A DNA stretch of 31,102 bases from GCA-002727615 sp964442655 (GTDB taxonomy: Bacteria > Pseudomonadota > Alphaproteobacteria > TMED109): positions 1 to 31,102 of the forward strand of contig CAYTZM010000013.1 of assembly GCA_964442655.1 (NCBI GenBank), written 5' to 3'. Position 1 is the first letter of the stretch. Each line of letters opens with the position of its first letter. The position numbers and the translations under genes were made by a program. The notes beneath the pieces are model-generated. The model saw nothing but the letters and a program-made list of their open reading frames with translations. It searched no databases and had not been told where the DNA came from. Below, piece after piece: positions 17,021 through 23,409 of the stretch.

Positions 17021-17040
17021 TTATCCACAGCTGTGGATAA
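17021..17040. promoter_or_regulatory. Back-to-back consensus DnaA boxes forming a perfect 20-bp palindrome
   Basis: TTATCCACAGCTGTGGATAA is exactly self-complementary and consists of two perfect DnaA boxes (TTATCCACA and its inverse TGTGGATAA) separated by GC. The symmetry continues outwards as CCCATT (17015-17020) against AATGGG (17044-17049), broken by a three-base offset. It lies 37-56 nt before the nrdA start. DnaA boxes near the E. coli nrdAB promoter are known to affect its transcription, so a similar role is likely. The rest of the 259-nt gap up to 17243 is AT-rich and has no gene that I can see. Confidence 0.75.
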
Positions 17041-17045
17041 TAAAA

Positions 17046-17054
17046 TGGGGATAA
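17046..17054. promoter_or_regulatory. Third DnaA-like box (one mismatch)
   Basis: TGGGGATAA differs from the inverse DnaA box TGTGGATAA by one base and lies 6 bp from the perfect pair. It may add cooperative DnaA binding upstream of nrdA, but a single near-match is weak evidence by itself. Confidence 0.4.
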
Positions 17055-17057
17055 AAC

Positions 17058-17072
17058 ACAACATATAGTTGT
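17058..17072. promoter_or_regulatory. Short palindrome, possible repressor site upstream of nrdA
   Basis: ACAAC-ATATA-GTTGT has 5-bp perfect arms around an AT core. It lies about 75 nt before nrdA, where an NrdR site might be expected, and its general shape recalls the NrdR box (ACAC-AT-rich-GTGT). The arm sequence and the odd spacing do not fit that consensus exactly, so the regulator is unassigned. Confidence 0.3.
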
Positions 17073-17243
17073 TTATAGATTTATATTGACAAAATATAGG
17101 ATCTGGTCAACTAAAAAATAGATGTATTTAACTATTATATGTATTTTTTTTTAAAATAACCAAATAATCAGAACAAATCAAGAACAAATATAAAGAATTT
17201 TTATATTATTTACATAATTAGTAAAATATTATCTATTAAAAAA

Positions 17244-18986
17244 ATGAAATTATTTATTTTTAAATTAATTTATATATTTTTTTTAATAAAAACTTGTATT
17301 GGACAAGAGTTTCAAAAATCTATTGCTATGCATGGAACAACTAACAGACCTAATGAGATTGAAAGAGATATTAATGTAAATAAAAATGCACCATTTGCAA
17401 AAATTTTAAAATTAGCTCATATCGGAACATTCAATTCCCTAAACCCATATATTATTAAAGGAATCTCACCACCTGGTATTAAAGGTTTAGTTATAGAATC
17501 ATTAATGCATTGGAGCCCTGATGAACCTTTCAGTTTATATCCTGGGATAGCTGAAGGAGTAAAAGTTGACAAAAATAGAAAGTGGGTAACATTTAAAATA
17601 AATAAAAATGCTAAATTTTCAAATGGAAAAAACATTACATCAAAAGATGTAGAATTTTCTCTTAATATTTTAAAAAACCATGGAAGACCACACACCAGAT
17701 CATATTATTCATTAGTAAAAATGATAGAAATAAGATCTCCTAATATAATAAAATTTTATTTTTCTAAAGAAAGCAACTATGAAATGCCTTTAATAATTGG
17801 CCTGATGCCTGTTTTTTCAAAAAAATACTGGATAAATAAAAAATTTGATAACACAACACTAGAACCTTTTATAAGTTCTGGTCCTTACATTATTGACAAA
17901 ATATTACCTGGCCGTTCAATTATATATAAAAAAAATACAGAATGGTGGAATCAAGATAGTCCAGATAGCCAAGGAAGATATAATTTTGAATTTATAAAAT
18001 ATGACTTCTATCGGGATAACAATATTGCACTAGAAGCATTTTTATCAGGAGAGTTTGATATTTACATAGAAACAAATGCTATTAGATGGGATCAAAAATA
18101 TAAAAATTCTAAAGTAATAAAAAAAACTTTTAAAACATTATCTCCTTCAGGCATAGAAGCAATTATATTTAATGCTAGAATACCTCCTTTTAATAATAGA
18201 AATATAAGAAAAGCATTATCTTTATTATTTCCTCATAAATTTATAAATAGAGTTTTAAATCATAATCTGCTTCAACCCACATCAGGACCATGGGATAATA
18301 GTGAACTATCAGCAACATTAAAAGCAAGCAACATTAGCAAAAATATTTTAAAAAAATATGATGATTATATCAGCAAAGAAGCAATTTTAGATTTAAATTT
18401 AAATCGAGATGATGAAAGAACTAAAATAAAAAATGCAATTAAATTATTAAATAAAAATGGTTGGAAAATTAAAAATGGAAAAATGATAAAAAATAAAAAG
18501 ATATTAGAATTTGAAGTTATTACAAATCAATCAAATATGAAAAGATTACTACTAATATGGAAAGATAAACTAAAAAAAATAGGAGTAGATATAAGAATTA
18601 GAGTTTTAGATAGCTCAGAGTTTCAAAACAGAATAAATACTTTTAACTTTGATGCTATAATCTTTAAATATTATATGTCTTTATCTCCAGGTAATGAACA
18701 ATCTATTTACTGGGGAAGTTGGGCTGCTAACAAAAATGGCTCGAGAAACTACTCAGGAATATCTCACCCTGCAATAGATGAAACTATAAACAAAATAACA
18801 AATGCGAAAAATAGAAACAATTTAATTGAATATACTAGAACTTTAGATAGAATTCTGAGAATTGGAAGTTGGATGATACCATTGTTTCACGACCCCTATC
18901 ATAGAATAGCTCATCAAGAATACATAAGTATTCCTAAAAAAATACCCTTATATGGTTTTAACGCTTGGACAGCTTGGAAAAAATAA
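17244..18986 (+). CDS. YejA-like periplasmic substrate-binding protein (SBP family 5)
   Basis: This 580-residue extracellular solute-binding protein is of the oligopeptide (DppA/OppA/YejA) type. Residues 1-20 form a signal peptide with a plausible cleavage after C-I-G; no lipobox is evident. The mature N-terminus A-M-H-G-...-G-T-F-N-S-L-N-P-Y-I-I-K-G matches the A-L-H-G...G-T-F-D-S-L-N-P-F signature of YejA, which serves an ABC importer for peptides and peptide-like compounds. The length and the family-5 blocks (A-K-F-S-N-G-K-x-I-T-S-K-D-V-x-F-S, S-S-G-P-Y-I-I-D) fit. No permease or ATPase gene lies beside it, so the importer partners must be elsewhere. It precedes the aromatic-acid cluster by 90 nt on the same strand. 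The ligand is unknown. Confidence 0.87.
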   Translation: MKLFIFKLIYIFFLIKTCIGQEFQKSIAMHGTTNRPNEIERDINVNKNAPFAKILKLAHIGTFNSLNPYIIKGISPPGIKGLVIESLMHWSPDEPFSLYPGIAEGVKVDKNRKWVTFKINKNAKFSNGKNITSKDVEFSLNILKNHGRPHTRSYYSLVKMIEIRSPNIIKFYFSKESNYEMPLIIGLMPVFSKKYWINKKFDNTTLEPFISSGPYIIDKILPGRSIIYKKNTEWWNQDSPDSQGRYNFEFIKYDFYRDNNIALEAFLSGEFDIYIETNAIRWDQKYKNSKVIKKTFKTLSPSGIEAIIFNARIPPFNNRNIRKALSLLFPHKFINRVLNHNLLQPTSGPWDNSELSATLKASNISKNILKKYDDYISKEAILDLNLNRDDERTKIKNAIKLLNKNGWKIKNGKMIKNKKILEFEVITNQSNMKRLLLIWKDKLKKIGVDIRIRVLDSSEFQNRINTFNFDAIIFKYYMSLSPGNEQSIYWGSWAANKNGSRNYSGISHPAIDETINKITNAKNRNNLIEYTRTLDRILRIGSWMIPLFHDPYHRIAHQEYISIPKKIPLYGFNAWTAWKK

Positions 18987-19076
18987 TATAAAAAACTAAA
19001 ATATTATTTTATTTGAAAAGATTCGCCTATTTAAATTCATTATTAAATTTATACCGGGCTTAAAATTGAGAGTAAT

Positions 19077-20099
19077 GTGACATATAAAGTTAAAATAAAT
19101 AATAATATAAATATTGAAGTAGATGAAGGAAACACCATACTTGACGCAGCCCTTGATAATGGAATTAATTTTCCACATGGGTGCAGATCAGGAAATTGTG
19201 GCGCATGCAAATCAAAAAAAATCTCAGGTGAAATAGAAATGTCACCATATTCTGAATTTGCCTTAGAAGATAAAGAAAAGAATAATGGATATATTTTAGC
19301 TTGTAGGTCAGTTCCTTGGAGTGACTGTGAAATCAAAATACTTGATGAAAATAAAGAAGAAGAATCTATTAATACCACAGTGTTAAAATTTGACAGCAAG
19401 GTCAAATCTATAAAAAAAGTGACAAAAAATATTTATTTAATCAATTTAGAAATAATAAAACAAAATAATGATTTTAATTTTTTAGCAGGACAATATGTAG
19501 AGCTTACTTTTGGAAATCTTAAAGAAAGATCTTTTTCAATGGCTAACTCTCCAAATAAAAAGCAAATAGAGTTTCATATAAAAACTTTAAAAGATGGGTC
19601 AACGAGTAAATATATAGAAAATGATATTAAATTAAATGAAACAGTAAAATTAAAAGGGCCTTATGGAAATGCATTCTTAAGAACAAAACATAAAGGCCCA
19701 ATCATTGCCGTTGCAGGCGGAACTGGTCTCGCACCAATTTTATCAATAATAAAATCTTCTATAGAGAATAATTTAAAACAACCAATAAAAGTTTATTATG
19801 GCGCAGAAACAGAAAAAGATTTTTATTGCAATGATATTTTCAAAAAAATAACTCAGAATAATAAAAATATAGAATTTTATCCTGTAATAAATATACCTAA
19901 TAATAAAAATTCCTATAGAAAAGGTTTAGTTACCGATGCAATTATGGAAGATATAGAAGACTTTGATGGATATAAAGCATATTTAGCCGGTCCTCCTAAA
20001 ATGATAGAAGCTACTGAAAAAATTTTATTATCTTTAGGTATTAGAAAAGTTGATATGCATTCCGATGCATTTTATACTTCTTATGAAGAAGAAAGGTAA
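19077..20099 (+). CDS. NAD(P)H oxidoreductase with N-terminal plant-type [2Fe-2S] ferredoxin domain
   Basis: This 340-residue electron-transfer component probably feeds a neighbouring oxygenase. The N-terminal ferredoxin domain has Cys36, Cys41, Cys44 and Cys76 (C-x4-C-x2-C-x31-C). It is followed by a ferredoxin-NADP-reductase-like module with the flavin motif R-S-F-S-M-A-N-S-P and the nucleotide motif G-G-T-G-L-A-P. This domain order matches the reductases of benzoate dioxygenase, phenol hydroxylase and methane monooxygenase. PaaE of the phenylacetyl-CoA epoxidase has the ferredoxin domain at its C-terminus instead. The start is GTG at 19077, with GAGAG 4 nt before it; the ATG two bases earlier is in another frame and stops at once. 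It is the first gene of the aromatic cluster, and the next start is 5 nt after its stop. Confidence 0.87.
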   Translation: MTYKVKINNNINIEVDEGNTILDAALDNGINFPHGCRSGNCGACKSKKISGEIEMSPYSEFALEDKEKNNGYILACRSVPWSDCEIKILDENKEEESINTTVLKFDSKVKSIKKVTKNIYLINLEIIKQNNDFNFLAGQYVELTFGNLKERSFSMANSPNKKQIEFHIKTLKDGSTSKYIENDIKLNETVKLKGPYGNAFLRTKHKGPIIAVAGGTGLAPILSIIKSSIENNLKQPIKVYYGAETEKDFYCNDIFKKITQNNKNIEFYPVINIPNNKNSYRKGLVTDAIMEDIEDFDGYKAYLAGPPKMIEATEKILLSLGIRKVDMHSDAFYTSYEEER

Positions 20100-20104
20100 T
20101 TAAA

Positions 20105-21043
20105 TTGAAAAAATTATTAAATCATAGAGTGGCACTAATCACTGGAGGTGCTCGAGGTATAGGTTTAGCGATAGCAGAAGACTTAGCTATTCATGGATGC
20201 AAAATTATAATAATTGACCCTGGTTACACAATTGACGGCAGTCACGATCAAAAAACACTTTCAGAGAAAGTGTGTGAAAATATTTCCAATAAACATAATG
20301 TAGAAACTCTGGCAATAACAAAAGATGTTTCTAATGATATAGAAATGAAACAATCTATAGAAATAATACATAAGAAATTTAATCACATAGACATAGCTAT
20401 AAATAATGCAGCAATATTAAGAGATGGTTTTGTTTTTAAATATTCTATTAATGATTGGAAAAAAGTTATTGATACTAATTTAACAGGTGCTTTTAATATT
20501 ATCTCACACACTAGTCCAATAATGAGAAATCAACATAAAGAAAATAATAAATACAATCATGGAAGAATTATCAACATTATATCAACTGCTGGAATATGGG
20601 GTAATTATGCACAAACTGCTTATGCCTCGGCTAAAGCTGCACTAACTGGTTTAACAAGAGCTACCGCTTTAGACCTGCAAAGAGCTAATATAACATGTAA
20701 CGCTATCGCTCCATTTGCCTCTACAAGAGTAACAGAATCAATTGTTCCTCAAAACCCAGCACAAGAAAAGTACAAAAATGTAGCTCTTAAAATTAAAGCC
20801 TCTTATGTAGGAGAATTATGTTCATTTTTATGTTCAGATGATGGAATAAAGTATTCAGGTCAATTTTTTGGCGTAAGATCTAAAGAAATATTTTTATTTA
20901 AGCAAACCAGACCAAAATGGACTTTTATTCGAAAAGAAAGTAGCATGGAAGATATTAAGAAAGGTTTTGAAAATAACTTTGACAATAATTTAACTCCACT
21001 AGAAACAGATTTAGAAGCTTTTTCAAATGAACCTATACTGTAA
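20105..21043 (+). CDS. Short-chain dehydrogenase/reductase with MFE-2-like C-terminal extension
   Basis: This 312-residue NAD(P)-dependent dehydrogenase has a full classical SDR core. The cofactor motif is G-G-A-R-G-I-G (14-20), followed by N-N-A-A (100-103), Asn125 and the catalytic Ser160, Tyr173 and Lys177 (Y-A-S-A-K). The ~60-residue tail after the core resembles the end of the 3-hydroxyacyl-CoA dehydrogenase domain of peroxisomal multifunctional enzyme type 2. This hints that it handles CoA-thioester intermediates, perhaps a dihydrodiol or hydroxyacyl-CoA in the aromatic pathway, but that is inference. The start is TTG at 20105, with AGG 8 nt upstream. The gene lies between the reductase and the di-iron protein, in what looks like one operon. 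Confidence 0.82.
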   Translation: MKKLLNHRVALITGGARGIGLAIAEDLAIHGCKIIIIDPGYTIDGSHDQKTLSEKVCENISNKHNVETLAITKDVSNDIEMKQSIEIIHKKFNHIDIAINNAAILRDGFVFKYSINDWKKVIDTNLTGAFNIISHTSPIMRNQHKENNKYNHGRIINIISTAGIWGNYAQTAYASAKAALTGLTRATALDLQRANITCNAIAPFASTRVTESIVPQNPAQEKYKNVALKIKASYVGELCSFLCSDDGIKYSGQFFGVRSKEIFLFKQTRPKWTFIRKESSMEDIKKGFENNFDNNLTPLETDLEAFSNEPIL

Positions 21044-21059
21044 ATTTTAGGAAAAATAA

Positions 21060-21767
21060 ATGAATTTAGTTGGAAATGGTATTGAGATTAAGACTTGTGA
21101 AGAATTACAAAATCAACCTTTAGAATTTCAAGAAGCCGTTATAAAAATAGTAAGAAGTCATGCAGTAAATGAATTACATGGAGCAAAAGTTTTTGATGAA
21201 CCAGCAATAGCCTTAGCGCCTAACCCTTATGCTAAATGGCTTACATGCCGTGTTGCCATGGAAGAATATGGGCACCACGTTAGATTTAAAGAACTAGGTG
21301 ACGAGTTAAATATACCTGAAGAACAAATGACTCCAGAAGGTAAAAACCCATTATCAATTTTTGAATTTCCTTTAGAAACATGGCCAGAATTTTGTGTAAT
21401 AAAACTACTTGCTGATTTAGCAGAAATACTACAAGTTGAAGATCTAATAGAATGTTCTTTTATTCCTTTAAGAACCGTAGCAAGAATGACTATGCCGGAA
21501 GAAAAATTCCATGCAAAATTTGGAGAAGATTTTACAAGAGAATTAATTTCTGATGATAAGGGTAAAAAGGATATTCAAGATGCTATTAATAGATATTACC
21601 CTATGCTTCCATCTTTTTTTGGCAAAGCTGGCTCTAAAAATAATGAAATATTTAGAAAATGGGGTATTAAAAAACGTAAAAATGAAGAAATGCTGGAAGA
21701 TTACATAAAATTAACTAAAGAACTTGTTAATAATAAATTAAATTTAGAACTTCCTAGCATTAATTAA
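21060..21767 (+). CDS. PaaA/PaaC-like di-iron (ferritin-fold) oxygenase subunit
   Basis: This 235-residue protein is probably a carboxylate-bridged di-iron oxygenase of the phenylacetate-CoA oxygenase type. The metal-site pattern of two E...E-x-x-H repeats is visible: Glu38, then Glu69-x-x-His72, then Glu122 or Glu127, then Glu148-x-x-His151. The rest is largely helical. PaaA is around 300 residues and works with PaaB, PaaC and PaaD; none of these is recognisable here, so this is a compact version or pairs with an unrecognised subunit. Electrons would come from the reductase at 19077. By context it would hydroxylate an aryl-CoA before thioester cleavage. Start ATG with AGGA 7 nt upstream. Family membership is moderately certain; the substrate is inferred. 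Confidence 0.75.
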   Translation: MNLVGNGIEIKTCEELQNQPLEFQEAVIKIVRSHAVNELHGAKVFDEPAIALAPNPYAKWLTCRVAMEEYGHHVRFKELGDELNIPEEQMTPEGKNPLSIFEFPLETWPEFCVIKLLADLAEILQVEDLIECSFIPLRTVARMTMPEEKFHAKFGEDFTRELISDDKGKKDIQDAINRYYPMLPSFFGKAGSKNNEIFRKWGIKKRKNEEMLEDYIKLTKELVNNKLNLELPSIN

Positions 21768-21786
21768 ATAATAATATTATTCTAAT

Positions 21787-21807
21787 CTATAAACACCATA
21801 TTTATAG
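21787..21807 (+). promoter_or_regulatory. Hairpin overlapping the ribosome site of the gentisate dioxygenase gene
   Basis: CTATAAA (21787-21793) pairs perfectly with TTTATAG (21801-21807) across a 7-nt loop. The last stem bases overlap the AGAG (21806-21809) that would serve as ribosome site for the TTG start at 21817. It could damp translation of the dioxygenase. The stem is weak because it is AT-rich, so function is uncertain. Confidence 0.3.
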
Positions 21808-21816
21808 AGACATAAA

Positions 21817-22833
21817 TTGAAAAAAAATAATTTTTATAAAAATATAAGTAATTTAAGCATGGCTCCCTTATGGGAAGTTTTATCTAATTTAGTAACACCA
21901 GAACCTAATACACGTGCTAAACCACATATCTGGTATTGGAAAGACATAAAAAATCACGTTTTAGATGCAGGCTCAATAATTTCCGCTAAACAGGCCGAAA
22001 GAAGAGTTTTAATATTAGAAAATCCAAATATGAAAGGAGAAAGCCGTATAACAGATACTTTATATGCTGGCTTACAACTAATTCTTCCGGGAGAAGTGGC
22101 CCCCAGTCATAGACATACTCAGTCAGCTTTACGTTTTGTTATGCATGGAAACGGTGCATATACTGCAGTAGATGGTGAAAAAACAATTATGCGTCCAGGG
22201 GATTTTATTATTACGCCTTCATGGACATGGCATGATCATGGTAATGAATCATCAGAACCAATGATCTGGTTAGATGGTTTAGATATTCCTCTAGTAAATC
22301 ATTTTTCAGCAAGTTTTGCAGAAAAATTAGAAGAAGATACACAAAATTTAAATAAACCAGAAGGAGATTCATTGGCTAGATATGGATCAGGTTTGCTCCC
22401 TGTAAACCATTTACCTTCAAAAAATAAAGCATCACCTGTATTTTCATATCCATACGAAAGAACAAGATCTGCTTTAGAACAAATGAAAATTTCAAATGAA
22501 TGGAACGAATGCCATGGCCTCAAACTAAAGTACGTAAACCCAGAAAATGGTGGTCATGCAATTCCCACTATGGCAACTTTTATGCAACTACTTCCAAAAT
22601 CTTTTTCTGGCAATGAATATCGCAGTACAGATGGAACTATTTATTGTGTTGTAGAAGGGGAAGGAGAAACTACAATAGGGGAAAAAAAATATCCTTGGTC
22701 TAAAGGAGATATTTTTGTAACACCTCCTTGGGCTAAAACTAGACATACTACTAAAAACGAAGCAGTATTATTTTCTTTTTCAGATAGACCAGTTCAAGAA
22801 ATGTTAGGGTTATATAGAGAAAAGTTATATTAA
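21817..22833 (+). CDS. Gentisate 1,2-dioxygenase-like bicupin
   Basis: This 338-residue non-haem iron dioxygenase has two cupin domains and probably opens the ring of gentisate (2,5-dihydroxybenzoate) to maleylpyruvate. The metal-binding cupin reads P-S-H-R-H-T-Q-S-A-L-R-F with His98 and His100, then P-S-W-T-W-H-D-H-G with His139 as third ligand. These match the known gentisate dioxygenase signature almost exactly. The opening M-A-P-L-W-E-V-L-S-N-L-V-T-P block is also typical. The TTG at 21817 is preferred over the ATG 14 codons later, because homologues have an F-Y-x-x-I-x-x-x-x-x-A-P-L-W stretch that the longer form preserves. Salicylate, hydroxynaphthoate and 5-hydroxyanthranilate dioxygenases are close relatives, so the exact substrate is not fixed. 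Confidence 0.87.
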   Translation: MKKNNFYKNISNLSMAPLWEVLSNLVTPEPNTRAKPHIWYWKDIKNHVLDAGSIISAKQAERRVLILENPNMKGESRITDTLYAGLQLILPGEVAPSHRHTQSALRFVMHGNGAYTAVDGEKTIMRPGDFIITPSWTWHDHGNESSEPMIWLDGLDIPLVNHFSASFAEKLEEDTQNLNKPEGDSLARYGSGLLPVNHLPSKNKASPVFSYPYERTRSALEQMKISNEWNECHGLKLKYVNPENGGHAIPTMATFMQLLPKSFSGNEYRSTDGTIYCVVEGEGETTIGEKKYPWSKGDIFVTPPWAKTRHTTKNEAVLFSFSDRPVQEMLGLYREKLY

Positions 22834-22850
22834 AATAGATAAGAAAATTT

Positions 22851-23396
22851 ATGAATAATTCTTTAAAAAATATTGAAACTTTTAGCTCAACTATTTCCAA
22901 TATTCCTTGGTTTACAAAAATAGGTGAAAAAATTAAAGATAATCATAAAATATTTATTTCAAATTATATAAAATTTTTTAATAAAAACATAAATACTTAT
23001 AATGTTGGCACTTGGAAAGAAGCGATTTCATTATTAAATAGCGAAAAATGGAATAAAGGTTTATGGGAAAAAGAAGAAAAAGAAAAAATAAATTTATATA
23101 ATTTTACTTTTCATAAATACCCCCAAGAGAATTTATTTAAAAAATTAAATAAAGTTACTAAAGAATCATCAAAAATATTAGAAAATTGTAATTTTAAAGG
23201 GCTTAATAACAATGATCTTAATTATGAATATTATTCTAAAGTAGCTGCAGGATCCGCAGCGCTAGCTTGTTATCAAATGGCTCTTGCAATAGCCGCAAAT
23301 AAAAACGATCAACATATTTTTGTTTCTAAATTTGAATTATTTAGACTAGGCTATTGGCCTTTAATAATAACAGATAACACATTTAATATTTTTTAA
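22851..23396 (+). CDS. Unknown protein within the aromatic-acid cluster
   Basis: I do not recognise this 181-residue protein. It has no signal peptide and no clear membrane segment. The N-terminal two thirds are Lys/Asn/Glu-rich and look helical. The C-terminal third is better ordered: an Ala-rich helix A-A-G-S-A-A-L-A-C-Y-Q-M-A-L-A-I-A-A (about 131-148), then F-V-S-K-F-E-L-F-R-L-G-Y-W-P-L (about 157-171) and a short hydrophobic end. Such a compact C-terminal block suggests a conserved family. It starts 17 nt after the dioxygenase stop and ends 13 nt before the CoA ligase start, so it is very likely co-transcribed and may be an oxygenase partner or an accessory protein. The ATG at 22851 has only a weak purine-rich stretch before it. 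Confidence 0.8.
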   Translation: MNNSLKNIETFSSTISNIPWFTKIGEKIKDNHKIFISNYIKFFNKNINTYNVGTWKEAISLLNSEKWNKGLWEKEEKEKINLYNFTFHKYPQENLFKKLNKVTKESSKILENCNFKGLNNNDLNYEYYSKVAAGSAALACYQMALAIAANKNDQHIFVSKFELFRLGYWPLIITDNTFNIF

Positions 23397-23409
23397 AATA
23401 CAAATTATT

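Noticed and set aside
16985..17243. Possible replication origin at the DnaA-box cluster
   Set aside because: Only two perfect boxes and one near-match are present, within 60 nt of nrdA, and no dnaA, hemE, parA or other origin-associated gene is nearby. Regulation of nrdA explains them better. A GC-skew plot would settle it.
19049..19405. 118-codon minus-strand frame opposite the ferredoxin domain of the reductase gene
   Set aside because: The plus-strand frame has all four iron-sulfur cysteines; the opposite frame has no recognisable protein features.
20105..22833. Recent horizontal acquisition of the aromatic cluster
   Set aside because: Base composition and Lys/Asn-rich codon use look the same as in the rest of the window, and no mobile-element genes or flanking repeats are visible.
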